A stretch of DNA of 19,691 nucleotides from Pseudomonadota bacterium (GCA_023425225.1 JAFADB010000326.1:1-19691); one strand, 5' to 3'; positions 5,598 through 13,514 are shown, numbered from the stretch's first letter. A program made the numbers and translations. Notes: generated from the letters alone by a model not told the origin.

Positions 5598-7355
5598 TCA
5601 ATCGATGAACTGCAGCCGCGCCAGCTCGGCGTACAGCCCGCCCTGGGCCAGCAGCTCGGCATGGGTGCCCTGGGCGACGATGCGACCATGGTCCATCACC
5701 ACGATGCGGTCGGCCTTGAGCACGGTGGCCAGCCGGTGCGCGATCACCAGCGTGGTGCGCCCGGTCATCAGCCGTTCCAGCGCCTGCTGCACGTCGTGCT
5801 CGCTCTGTGCGTCCAGCGCGCTGGTGGCCTCGTCCAGCAGCAGGATAGGCGCGTCCTTGAGCAGTGCGCGGGCGATGGCGATGCGCTGCTGCTGGCCGCC
5901 GGACAGGCGCGCGCCGCGCTCGCCCAGCTCGCTGTCGTAGCCGTGCGGCAGGGCGCGGATGAAGCCGTCGGCTTCGGCGGCGCGTGCGGCGGCCTCGATC
6001 TCGGCCGGGCTGGCGTCCAGCCGGCCATAGCGGATGTTCTCCGCGGCGCTGGCGGCGAACAGCGTCGGCTGCTGCGGCACCAGGGCGATGTGGCGGCGCA
6101 GCTCGGCCGGGTCGAGCGTGCGGATGTCGATGCCGTCCACGGCGATGCGGCCGTGCTGCGGATCGTAGAAGCGCATCAGCAGCGACAGCACCGTGCTCTT
6201 GCCGGCGCCGGAGGGGCCGACCAGGGCGACGGTCTCGCCCGGGGCGACCTGCAGGTCGAAGCCGTCGAGGGCGGCCTGGTCCGGCCGTTGCGGATAGCGG
6301 AAGCCGACCTGCTCGAAGGCGATGGCGCCGCGCAGCGGCATAGGCAGCTCCGCCGGATGTTCCGGTGCGGCGATCGTCGGCGCCTCCTGCAGCAGTTCGG
6401 AGATGCGGCCCATGCCGCCGGCGGCGCGCTGCAGTTCGTTCCACACCTCCGCCAGCGCCCCGACCGAGCCGCCGCCGATCAGCGCGTAGAGCACGAACTG
6501 GCCCAGGGTGCCGGCGGTCATGCGCCCGGCGATCACGTCGTGGGCGCCCGACCACAGCACCAGCACGATCGCGCCGAACACCAGCACGATGGCGCCGGCG
6601 GTCACCCAGGCCTGCGCGCCGATGCGCTTGCGCGCGGTGGCCACCGCCTCGGCCAGCGCCCGGGCGAAGCGGCCGCGCTCGTAGCCCTCGTGCGCATGCG
6701 CCTGCACCGTGCGTACCGCGCCGAGGGTCTCGGCCGCCAGCGTGTTGGCATCGGCCACGCGGTCCTGCGCGGCGCGCGAGACCTTCTGCAGGCGGCGCGC
6801 GCCGAGCACGATCGGCAGCACCGCCAGCGGGATGCCGATCAGCGAATACGCCGCCAGCCGTGGGCTGGTGACGAACAGCATCGCCAGCGCGCCGACCATC
6901 GTCACCGTGCTGCGCAGCGCCACCGACATGGTCGAGCCGATCACGCTGCGCAGCAGCTCGCTGTCGGCGGTCAGCCGCGACACCAGCTCGCCGCTGCGGC
7001 TGCGGTCGTGGAACTGCGCGTCCAGGCCGATCAGGTGCGCGTACAGGCGCTCGCGCAGGTCGGCCACGACCTTCTCGCCCAGCACCGAGACGAAGTAGAA
7101 GCGCGCCGCGGTGGCCAGCGCCAGCACCACCGCCACCAGGAACAGCAGCGCGAAGGCGCGGTTGATCTGGCCGCCGCCGGAGAAACCGTGGTCGATCATC
7201 TGCTTGACCGCCGCCGGCAGGCTCAGCGTGGCGACCGAGGACACCGCCAGCGCCGCCAGCCAGGACAGGAACAGGCCCATGTGGCGGCGGACGAACGGCC
7301 ACAGCGTGCGCAGGCTGCCCAGCTTGCGCAGCGCGCCCTGGCGGGATTCGGTCAT
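5598..7355 (-). CDS. MsbA-type ABC exporter (fused membrane and ATPase domains)
   Basis: This is a half-transporter that should dimerise in the inner membrane and export a lipid, drug or peptide; the substrate cannot be read from the sequence. Of its 585 residues, about 20-310 form a six-helix type-1 exporter membrane domain. The nucleotide-binding domain has Walker A GPSGAGKST (380-388), Q-loop VPQQPTLF, signature LSGGQQQRIAIARA, Walker B ILLLDEATSALD and the H-loop in VIAHRLATV, all intact. ATG 7355 overlaps the yigZ stop (ATGA), so yigZ and this gene are coupled; the longer open frame upstream is yigZ antiphase. It resembles the MsbA/lipid A exporter group, but nothing here (no lpxK neighbour) shows it to be the essential MsbA, so I give no symbol. 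Confidence 0.9.
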   Translation of the reverse strand: MTESRQGALRKLGSLRTLWPFVRRHMGLFLSWLAALAVSSVATLSLPAAVKQMIDHGFSGGGQINRAFALLFLVAVVLALATAARFYFVSVLGEKVVADLRERLYAHLIGLDAQFHDRSRSGELVSRLTADSELLRSVIGSTMSVALRSTVTMVGALAMLFVTSPRLAAYSLIGIPLAVLPIVLGARRLQKVSRAAQDRVADANTLAAETLGAVRTVQAHAHEGYERGRFARALAEAVATARKRIGAQAWVTAGAIVLVFGAIVLVLWSGAHDVIAGRMTAGTLGQFVLYALIGGGSVGALAEVWNELQRAAGGMGRISELLQEAPTIAAPEHPAELPMPLRGAIAFEQVGFRYPQRPDQAALDGFDLQVAPGETVALVGPSGAGKSTVLSLLMRFYDPQHGRIAVDGIDIRTLDPAELRRHIALVPQQPTLFAASAAENIRYGRLDASPAEIEAAARAAEADGFIRALPHGYDSELGERGARLSGGQQQRIAIARALLKDAPILLLDEATSALDAQSEHDVQQALERLMTGRTTLVIAHRLATVLKADRIVVMDHGRIVAQGTHAELLAQGGLYAELARLQFID

Positions 7356-7948
7356 GCGGGATCTTCCGGAGTCTGGATGCGTACCCGGTTGCGTGTGGCG
7401 TCGCGAAGGCGGATTTTCAAGGCATCGGCCTGGTCGGCGGGCAGTTGCAGTTCCAGTTGCACGCCGTCGGCACGGTAGTCTTCGCGCCGCTTTTCGGCGG
7501 CATGCGCGGCCAGGGCCGCATGCACGATGCCGATGTCGTCGAAGGCGCAATCCAGGACCAGGGTGGTCAGCCGCAGCAGCGGCAGCCTCGGCGCCAGCCG
7601 CAGGCATTCGGCCGCGGTGCCGCCGTAGGCACGCACCAGGCCACCGGCCCCGAGCTTGATGCCGCCGAACCAGCGCGTGACCACCACCACCACGCGATCG
7701 AAGCCCTGGCCGTCGATCGCCGCCAGGATCGGCCGGCCGGCGGTACCGGCCGGTTCGCCATCGTCGCTGGAACGGTATTCGCCGCCATGCCGCCAGGCCC
7801 AGCAATTGTGGGTGGCATCGGCCACGGCAACCTGCTGCACGAAGGCGGCGGCCGCGCCGGGCTCGGTGATCGGCGCGGCGTGGGCGAGAAAGCGGCTGTG
7901 CTTGATCTCCAGCAGGTGGCTGACGGGCGCGGCGAGCGTATCGGGCAT
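7352..7948 (-). CDS. yigZ: YigZ family protein (IMPACT/UPF0029 fold)
   Basis: This is a soluble 198-residue protein of the YigZ/IMPACT family, whose bacterial role is not settled; the fold suggests RNA, ribosome or nucleotide binding. Hallmarks are HNCWAWR, YRSSDDGEPAGTAGRPIL and VVVVTRWFGGIKLGAGGLVRAYG in the N-terminal domain, followed by the smaller ferredoxin-like C-terminal domain (LVLDCAFDDIGIVHAAL...). MPDTLAAPVSHLLEIKHSRF is the natural N-terminus; the 27 upstream codons in frame look non-coding. TAGAAT lies 7 nt before this ATG with no Shine-Dalgarno sequence. It is the first gene of the leftward unit and overlaps the ABC exporter start by 4 bp. Confidence 0.93.
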   Translation of the reverse strand: MPDTLAAPVSHLLEIKHSRFLAHAAPITEPGAAAAFVQQVAVADATHNCWAWRHGGEYRSSDDGEPAGTAGRPILAAIDGQGFDRVVVVVTRWFGGIKLGAGGLVRAYGGTAAECLRLAPRLPLLRLTTLVLDCAFDDIGIVHAALAAHAAEKRREDYRADGVQLELQLPADQADALKIRLRDATRNRVRIQTPEDPA

Positions 7949-7955
7949 CTGCTCG

Positions 7956-7961
7956 ATTCTA
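7956..7961 (-). promoter_or_regulatory. Candidate -10 element of a leaderless yigZ transcript
   Basis: The minus strand reads TAGAAT 7 nt before the yigZ ATG at 7948, the same geometry as at pdxY. No -35 match or Shine-Dalgarno sequence is evident. It also supports the chosen yigZ start, because longer forms would be translated from upstream of the promoter. Confidence 0.4.
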
Positions 7962-8047
7962 GGGCATGCACGCCGGAAGCCGGCGTTGCGGCGACGTGGC
8001 AAGGTTATGCTTGGCGCGGGGGGAGGCATCGGTCACCCGTGCCAGAG

Positions 8048-8054
8048 AAGGGAG
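8048..8054 (+). promoter_or_regulatory. Ribosome binding site deciding the GGDEF-EAL gene start
   Basis: AAGGGAG lies 4 nt before ATG 8059. It favours this start over the ATG at 7966, which has no such signal and would add 31 residues reaching back towards yigZ. Confidence 0.6.
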
Positions 8055-8058
8055 CAGC

Positions 8059-10938
8059 ATGATTGCGAGTCACTCCGCGACGGGTGGTGAGGACATCGGG
8101 CCAGCGGCGGCCGCCGCGCGCCTGGTGGGCTCGCTGCGCGACGTGGACGCCGATGCCCAGATCGCGCTGGCCTGGCGTGACCCGGTGCTGGGCGACGCGG
8201 CCGGCGGTTGTCCGGCGGCAGTCGCCGGTATCGCGGCGGCAGTTTTGGCCGGTGACGGTGAAGGCGACAGGGGCGATGGCGATGGGCCGGACTGGCGGTT
8301 CAGCCAGTGGCAACCGGCTGGCGCTCAGGCCCGCATGGTGCTGGCATGGCGATGTCGCGGCGCCGTCACGCCGGCGTGGCTGGCCGCAGCCAGGGCGCTG
8401 GTCGAGACCGAGCTTGCGGCCGAACGCATGCGCCTGCGCATCGGCACGCTGGAAAAGACCCAGCGCCTGCAGCAGGCCTTGTACGAGATCGCCGACCTGG
8501 CCAGCACCGATCTCGAAATGCCGCGGATGCTGCGCGGCATCCACGACGTGCTGGGCTCGCTGATGTATGCCGAGAACTGCTACATCGTCGAGTACGAGGC
8601 CTCCAGCGAGCGCATGCGGTTCCTCTATTTCGCCGACCAGCGCGACGATTTCGTCGCCGACAGCGGGCGGCACTACGCGCCCGGCGACGTGGCCAACAGC
8701 CTGACCCTGGCCTTGCTCCGCCACGGCAAGCCGCTGCTGGGCCCGCCGCATCGCGTGCGCGAGCAGCTGAACCTGCCGCGGGACCCGGGCATGGGGCCCG
8801 ACAGCCTGGACTGGCTGGGCGTGCCGATGTTGCGCGACGGCCAGGTGTGCGGGGCGATCGTGGTGCAGAGCTACGAGCGCGGCAACTGCTACGACGATGC
8901 CGACAGGGTGCTGCTGGGCTATGTCGCCCAGCACGTGCTCACCGCGCTGGACCGGAGGCAGGCCAAGGACACGCTCGAAGCCTGGGTGCAGGAGCGCACC
9001 GCCGAGCTGCGCGAGGCCAACCGCGTGCTGCAGGAGGAGATCGCCGAACGCCGGCGCGCCGAGCAGCTGCAGCGCGCGCTGTTCGAGATCTCCGAGCTGG
9101 CGATGAGCTCGGCCAGCCTGGACGCCTTCTATGCCCAGGTGCACGCGGTGGTCGGCAGGCTGCTGGATGCCAGCAACTTCTACATCGCCCTGGTCAATGC
9201 CGCCGGCGACGGGCTGGAGTTCGCCTATTCGGTCGACGAACACCACCAGGTGCGGCCGCCGCGCAGGTTCAGCGCCGGCCTGACCGAGTACGTGATCGCA
9301 CGGCGCGAGCCGGTGCTGGCCGACCGCCAGGATCTCGACCGGCTGGCCGAGCAGGGCGTGGCGCACGGGTTCGGCAAGCACGCCTACAGCTGGCTGGGCA
9401 TCCCCCTGACCATCGAGGGCGAGGTGGTGGGGGTGATCGCCGTGCAGAGCTATTCGCCCGCGGTGCGCTACAGCGCCGACGACCGGCGGCTGCTGATGTT
9501 CGTGGCGCAGAACATCGGTAATGGCTTGGCGCGCCAGCGCGGCCAGGAACAGCTGCGCCGCGCCCACACCGAGCTGGAGCGCAGGGTGGAGGAACGCACC
9601 CGCGAGCTGGCCGAGCTCAACCAGCGGCTGCGCGGCCAGATCGGCGAGCGGTTGCATGCCGAGCGCAAGCTGATCCACCAGGCGCTGCACGATTCACTGA
9701 CCGGTTTGCCCAACCGCGCCCACCTGCTCGATCGCATGGCCGCGGCCATCGTGCGCGCCGGCGTGGACCCGCGCCAGGGCTTCGCGGTGCTGTTCCTCGA
9801 CCTGGACCGCTTCAAGCTGGTCAACGACAGCATCGGCCATGCCGCCGGCGACCGCATGCTGGTCAAGGTCGCCAAGCGCATCGTGTCCACCGTGCGCGAG
9901 GAGGACGTGGTGGCACGCCTGGGCGGCGACGAGTTCGCGATCCTGGTCAGCCATGCAGGGTCCATCGACGACGTGCGCGAGCTGGCCGCGCGCCTGCAGC
10001 AGGCACTGGGCAAGCCGATGTGGATCGACGGGCGCGAGCTGTTCCCGGCCGGCAGCCTGGGCATCGCCATGTGGCACCCGCGTTACGGCAGCGGCGAAGA
10101 GCTGCTGCGCGATGCCGACGCCGCGATGTACCGCGCCAAGGCGCTGGGCCAGGACCGCTGCGTGGTGTTCGACGAAGCCATGCGCGAGGCCGCACTGCGC
10201 AGCCTGGACCTGGAAGCGGACCTGCGCCGCGCGATCAATTCGGGACACTTCGTCGCCCATTACCAGCCGATCGTGCGCCTGGCCGACGGTGCGGTGATCG
10301 GGCACGAGGCGCTGTTGCGCTGGAACCACGAGAGCCGCGGAACGCTGCTGCCCGGCGAATTCATCGAACTGGGCGAGGAGAGCGGGCTGATCGAGCAGGT
10401 GGACTGGCTGCTGTACGAGCAGGTCGTGCAGCGGCTGGCGGCCGACACCGGCGACGGCTACCTGGCGGTCAACGTGTCGCCCCGCCATTTCCGCAGCGGC
10501 GGTTTCGCCGCCCGGCTGCTGGACATGCTCTCGCGTGCCGGCGCCGACCCGGGCCGGCTGCGCGTGGAGATCACCGAGGTGGCGCTGATGGACGACAGCG
10601 CCGACACCATGTACGCGCTGCGCGAGCTGCGCAGGCACGGGGTATTGATCCAGCTGGACGATTTCGGCACCGGCTATTCGGCGTTGTCCTACCTGCACCG
10701 CTTCCCGATCTCGGTGCTCAAGGTGGACCGCAGCTTCGTCGCCGGCCTCAACCGCACCGAACAGAACACACGGGTACTGGTGCGCGGCGTGCTGGCGCTG
10801 ACCGCGACGCTGGGGCTGGAAACGATAGGAGAAGGCATCGAGACGGCCGTGCAGCGGCAGGTGCTGCAGGACCTGGGGTGTCACTACGGCCAGGGTTACC
10901 TGCTCGGGCGACCGTTGTCGCAGCCGCTGCCGCGGTAG
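8059..10938 (+). CDS. Dual GAF, GGDEF and EAL domain c-di-GMP enzyme
   Basis: This is a 959-residue soluble protein likely to make and/or degrade the second messenger c-di-GMP. The order is an unassigned N-terminal region (1-115), GAF1 (~150-300), coiled coil (~298-338), GAF2 (~351-490), coiled coil (~491-540), GGDEF (~540-705) and EAL (~718-957). The synthase site GGDEF (622-626) is intact, and an inhibitory RxxD site (REED, 613-616) sits five residues before it. The phosphodiesterase motifs are also intact: EALLR (E750), NVSPRHF, EITE, DDFGTG (867-872), LKVDRSF, GEGIET and GQGYLLGRPL. No membrane segment or signal peptide is seen, so the signal is probably sensed in the cytosol by the GAF domains. 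The gene stands alone between a divergent and a convergent neighbour. Net activity cannot be told from sequence. Confidence 0.95.
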   Translation: MIASHSATGGEDIGPAAAAARLVGSLRDVDADAQIALAWRDPVLGDAAGGCPAAVAGIAAAVLAGDGEGDRGDGDGPDWRFSQWQPAGAQARMVLAWRCRGAVTPAWLAAARALVETELAAERMRLRIGTLEKTQRLQQALYEIADLASTDLEMPRMLRGIHDVLGSLMYAENCYIVEYEASSERMRFLYFADQRDDFVADSGRHYAPGDVANSLTLALLRHGKPLLGPPHRVREQLNLPRDPGMGPDSLDWLGVPMLRDGQVCGAIVVQSYERGNCYDDADRVLLGYVAQHVLTALDRRQAKDTLEAWVQERTAELREANRVLQEEIAERRRAEQLQRALFEISELAMSSASLDAFYAQVHAVVGRLLDASNFYIALVNAAGDGLEFAYSVDEHHQVRPPRRFSAGLTEYVIARREPVLADRQDLDRLAEQGVAHGFGKHAYSWLGIPLTIEGEVVGVIAVQSYSPAVRYSADDRRLLMFVAQNIGNGLARQRGQEQLRRAHTELERRVEERTRELAELNQRLRGQIGERLHAERKLIHQALHDSLTGLPNRAHLLDRMAAAIVRAGVDPRQGFAVLFLDLDRFKLVNDSIGHAAGDRMLVKVAKRIVSTVREEDVVARLGGDEFAILVSHAGSIDDVRELAARLQQALGKPMWIDGRELFPAGSLGIAMWHPRYGSGEELLRDADAAMYRAKALGQDRCVVFDEAMREAALRSLDLEADLRRAINSGHFVAHYQPIVRLADGAVIGHEALLRWNHESRGTLLPGEFIELGEESGLIEQVDWLLYEQVVQRLAADTGDGYLAVNVSPRHFRSGGFAARLLDMLSRAGADPGRLRVEITEVALMDDSADTMYALRELRRHGVLIQLDDFGTGYSALSYLHRFPISVLKVDRSFVAGLNRTEQNTRVLVRGVLALTATLGLETIGEGIETAVQRQVLQDLGCHYGQGYLLGRPLSQPLPR

Positions 10939-11063
10939 GCCGGGGACGGGGGAATTGGCGGCAGGCATGGCGCAGTCCCGTGTGGCCGGCGCCTGTCGGT
11001 TTCAGTGCGGTGCGCCGTGGTGGCGCGTCCGCGTCGCCTGTGGAAGAGAAGTGCCGGCATGAC

Positions 11064-11083
11064 GGGCGCGTCGCCACGCGCCC
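11064..11083. terminator. Hairpin between the GGDEF-EAL gene and the LOG gene
   Basis: GGGCGCGT (11064-11071) and ACGCGCCC (11076-11083) form a perfect 8-bp stem with a CGCC tetraloop. It sits in the 266-bp space between two converging genes and could slow polymerase from both sides, but no T-run follows on either strand. The second repeat copy keeps only the inner 5 bp (11171-11184). I see nothing else recognisable in 10939-11063. Confidence 0.45.
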
Positions 11084-11135
11084 GGATGTGGCCGCCCGTA
11101 TCAGCGCAATGCCGAACGGCGCTTTTCGTCTATCC
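11067..11135. repeat. 69-bp direct repeat, distal copy
   Basis: This copy matches 11171-11239 at 64 of 69 positions, at an offset of 104 bp. On the minus strand it carries a second copy of the last codons of the LOG gene (IDEKRRSALR and stop) in another frame, plus the hairpin-forming sequence that follows the stop. Confidence 0.9.
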
Positions 11136-11170
11136 GCGCCGCAGCGGCAGTGAGGCGCCGGAAGGGCAGT

Positions 11171-11239
11171 CGCGTCGCCACGCGCCCGGATGTAGCCGCC
11201 CAGCTCAGCGCAATGCCGAACGGCGCTTCTCGTCTATCC
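11171..11239. repeat. 69-bp direct repeat, copy containing the LOG gene stop
   Basis: This copy spans the last 11 codons plus stop of the LOG-family gene and the 34 bp after it. Its only difference from the other copy within the codons is GAG versus GAA, which is synonymous; the other four differences lie after the stop. Confidence 0.9.
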
Positions 11240-11798
11240 ACTTCTCCGCCCGCGCCGGCGTATAACCGCGCATCCAGTCCAGCATCTGCCTGATGTCCTC
11301 GCCGTACCACAGGTCGGCGCGCTGGTCCGGGTGCAGGAAGCGCTCGGCCACCATGCGGTCGATCATGCCGATCAGTGGCGCGTAGAAGCCCTCCACGTCG
11401 AGGAACGCGCACGGCTTGTTGCCGATGCCGAGCTGGCGCCAGGTCAGCATCTCGAAGATCTCCTCCATCGTGCCGAAGCCGCCGGGCAGGGCGACGAAGC
11501 CGTCGGACAGGTCGAACATGCGCGACTTGCGCTGGTGCATCGAGTCGACGATCTCCAGCTCGGTCAGGCCGCGGTGTGCGACCTCCCAATCGGCCAGCTG
11601 CTTGGGGATCACGCCGGTGACGTGGCCGCCGGCGGCCAGCACGGCGTTGGCCACGGTGCCCATCAGGCCGACGTTGCCGCCACCGTAGACCAGCCGCAGC
11701 CCATCGGCGGCCAGGCGCTCGCCCAGCGCGACGGCGCGTTCGGCGTAGGCCGGCTTGCTGCCGGCGTTGGAACCGCAATAGACACAGATGCTCTTCAT
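11205..11798 (-). CDS. LOG family nucleoside 5'-monophosphate phosphoribohydrolase
   Basis: Proteins of this family cleave the N-glycosidic bond of (cytokinin) nucleoside monophosphates to release the free base and ribose 5-phosphate; in bacteria the real substrate may be AMP or a related nucleotide. The 197-residue Rossmann protein has CVYCGSNAG at the N-terminus, the GGGNVGLMG loop (about 39-47), MHQRKSRMFDLSDGFVALPGG and the hallmark PGGFGTMEE (105-113). MKSICVYCGS is the standard family start, so ATG 11798 is chosen over longer open frames. The gene follows lpd, but a strong terminator lies between them, so it probably has its own promoter, which I could not place. Its last codons are duplicated 104 bp downstream. 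Older annotations name such genes lysine decarboxylase, which is misleading. Confidence 0.92.
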   Translation of the reverse strand: MKSICVYCGSNAGSKPAYAERAVALGERLAADGLRLVYGGGNVGLMGTVANAVLAAGGHVTGVIPKQLADWEVAHRGLTELEIVDSMHQRKSRMFDLSDGFVALPGGFGTMEEIFEMLTWRQLGIGNKPCAFLDVEGFYAPLIGMIDRMVAERFLHPDQRADLWYGEDIRQMLDWMRGYTPARAEKWIDEKRRSALR

Positions 11799-11833
11799 TC
11801 GGACGGGGTGAGGATTGGGGAACGGGATGGGTG

Positions 11834-11864
11834 AAAAACCGAACGCCGGACTTTCGTCCGGCGT
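11834..11864 (-). terminator. Intrinsic terminator of the odhA-odhB-lpd operon
   Basis: ACGCCGGAC (11843-11851) and GTCCGGCGT (11856-11864) form a perfect 9-bp stem with a 4-nt loop. On the minus strand it is followed by TTCGGTTTTTC, with the T-run at 11834-11838. It lies 80 bp after the lpd stop and before the LOG gene. It is the best intrinsic terminator in the window. Confidence 0.85.
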
Positions 11865-11943
11865 CGGTAGGCATGCGGAAAACCGGGGACGGGAGGGGCC
11901 GCCGCAGCGGGTCCCGCTCCCGTATCCCCCAAACCGCGCTTCT

Positions 11944-13389
11944 TCAGTTGGCCTTGTGGATGGCGCGCTTGTTGACCGCCATCGCGGCATCGTGCACGAC
12001 CTCCGACAGCGTCGGGTGGGCGTGGCAGATGCGCGCCAGATCGTCCGAGGAGCCGTTGAACTCCATCGTCAGCACGCCCTCGTGGACCAGCTCGGAGACC
12101 ACCGGGCCGACTAGGTGCAGGCCGAGCACGCGGTCGGTCTCGGCATGCGCCAGCACCTTGACGAAGCCGACCGGCTCGTCCATCGCCACGGCGCGGCCGT
12201 TGGCGGCGAACGGGAAGCTGCCGGCCTTGTACGGGATGCCCTCGGCCTTGAGCTGCTGCTCGGTCTTGCCGACCCAGGCCACTTCCGGCTCGGTGTAGAT
12301 CACGTAGGGGATGGTGTCGAAGTTGACGTGGCCCGGCAGGCCGGCGATCAGCTCGGCCACCGCGATGCCTTCCTCGAAGCCCTTGTGCGCCAGCATCGGC
12401 CCGCGCACGCAGTCGCCGATCGCCCACACGCCGTCCACGCCGGTATGGCAGTGCTCGTCGACCACGATCTGGCCGCGCTCGTTGATCTGCACGCCGGTGC
12501 CTTCGGCCAGCACGCCCTTGGTCGCGGCGCGGCGGCCCACGGCCACCAGCAGCTTGTCCACGGTCAGGGTCTTCTCGCCTTCGGCATCGCTGTAGGTGAT
12601 GAGGACCTGGTCCTTCTTGCCCTTGCCCTTGGCCGCCACGACCTCGGTCTTGGAGACCTTGGCGCCCAGGCGGATGTCCAGGCCCTGCTTCTTGTATTCC
12701 TTGGCCGCGGTCTTGGCGACCTCGGCATCGGCGGCCGGCAGGAAGTCCGGCAGCGCCTCGAGGATGGTGACCTCGGCGCCCAGGCGCTTCCACACGCTGC
12801 CCAGCTCCAGGCCGATCACGCCGGCACCGATCACCACCAGGCTGGCCGGGACTTCGGTGAAGTCCAGCGCACCGACGTTGTCGACGATGGTCTTGCCGTC
12901 GAACTTGGCGAACGGCAGCTCGATCGAATCCGAGCCGGCAGCGATGATGACGTTGGTGCCCTTGAGCTCGACCTCGTCGCCTTCATGCGGCTTGATCTTG
13001 ACGATGTTGCCCGGCTGCAGCTGGGCGAAGCCGTAGTAGGTGGTGATCTTGTTCGCCTTGAACAGCATCGCGATGCCGCCGGTGAACTGCTTAACGATCT
13101 TGTCCTTGCGATTGATCATCGCCGGGACGTCGATCGCGGCGTCCTTGAAGCTGATGCCGTGGTCGCCGAACTGGTGGTGCATGTTCCAGAACTGGTGGGA
13201 CGAGTCCAGCAGCGCTTTGGAGGGGATGCAGCCCACGCGCAGGCAGGTGCCGCCCAGTGCGGGCTTGCCGTCCTTGCCCAGTGCGGCGTCCACGCAGGCC
13301 ACCTTCATGCCCAGCTGTGCGGCGCGGATGGCGGCGTGGTAGCCGGCCGGACCGGCACCGATGACGACAACGTCGAATTGTTCAGCCAT
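11944..13389 (-). CDS. lpdA: Dihydrolipoyl dehydrogenase (E3)
   Basis: This FAD- and NAD-dependent flavoprotein reoxidises the dihydrolipoyl arm of the 2-oxoglutarate (and possibly other 2-oxo acid) dehydrogenase complexes. Its 481 residues show the FAD-binding GAGPAG (11-16), the redox-active disulfide C49/C54 in GGTCLRVGCIPSKALL, the NAD-binding VVIGAGVIGLELGS, the second FAD motif GVWAIGDCVRGPMLAHKG, and the C-terminal HAHPTLSE with catalytic His-458 and Glu-463. The usual LNVGC is LRVGC here, an Arg in the position after Leu-50. The start MAEQFDVVVIGAG has an AAGGAA Shine-Dalgarno sequence upstream. It is the last gene of the operon, 132 bp after odhB across a structured spacer. Confidence 0.96.
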   Translation of the reverse strand: MAEQFDVVVIGAGPAGYHAAIRAAQLGMKVACVDAALGKDGKPALGGTCLRVGCIPSKALLDSSHQFWNMHHQFGDHGISFKDAAIDVPAMINRKDKIVKQFTGGIAMLFKANKITTYYGFAQLQPGNIVKIKPHEGDEVELKGTNVIIAAGSDSIELPFAKFDGKTIVDNVGALDFTEVPASLVVIGAGVIGLELGSVWKRLGAEVTILEALPDFLPAADAEVAKTAAKEYKKQGLDIRLGAKVSKTEVVAAKGKGKKDQVLITYSDAEGEKTLTVDKLLVAVGRRAATKGVLAEGTGVQINERGQIVVDEHCHTGVDGVWAIGDCVRGPMLAHKGFEEGIAVAELIAGLPGHVNFDTIPYVIYTEPEVAWVGKTEQQLKAEGIPYKAGSFPFAANGRAVAMDEPVGFVKVLAHAETDRVLGLHLVGPVVSELVHEGVLTMEFNGSSDDLARICHAHPTLSEVVHDAAMAVNKRAIHKAN

Positions 13390-13414
13390 GTGGAGTTCCT
13401 TGATTCGTTTTTCC

Positions 13415-13432
13415 TCCCGCGTCGCGGCGGGA
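13415..13432. repeat. Hairpin in the lpd 5' leader
   Basis: TCCCGC (13415-13420) pairs with GCGGGA (13427-13432) around a 6-nt loop. On the transcribed minus strand it is followed by GGAAAAAACG and then by the lpd ribosome binding site. A second short palindrome, GGCGCC-A-GGCGCC, lies at 13437-13449. Confidence 0.4.
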
Positions 13433-13457
13433 AGGTGGCGCCAGGCGCCAGACAAAG

Positions 13458-13489
13458 AAGGGCGGCGGCGCGGAAGCGGCGCCGCCCTT
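13458..13489 (-). terminator. Attenuator-like hairpin between odhB and lpd
   Basis: AAGGGCGGCG (13458-13467) and CGCCGCCCTT (13480-13489) form a perfect 10-bp stem with a 12-nt loop. On the minus strand it is followed by CTTTGTC, a weak T-tract. Partial termination or 3'-end protection of odhB is plausible. Confidence 0.5.
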
Positions 13490-13496
13490 GCCGGAT

Positions 13497-13514
13497 CCTC
13501 CCGCGTGCGGGAGG
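13497..13514. repeat. 18-bp inverted repeat after the odhB stop
   Basis: CCTCCCGC (13497-13504) and GCGGGAGG (13507-13514) flank GT, 7 bp after the odhB stop. It matches the palindrome at 2241-2258 at 13 of 18 positions, with paired compensatory changes. Confidence 0.55.

Noticed and set aside
5421..7478. 685-codon plus-strand frame opposite the ABC exporter
   Set aside because: The opposite strand has every ABC motif intact; this frame is Gln/His/Arg-rich without domains.
7998..8012. Sigma-54 promoter (GG...GC) before the GGDEF-EAL gene
   Set aside because: TGGCAAGGTTATGCTT has 9 nt rather than the strictly required 10 nt between GG and GC, and the TTGC part is poor.
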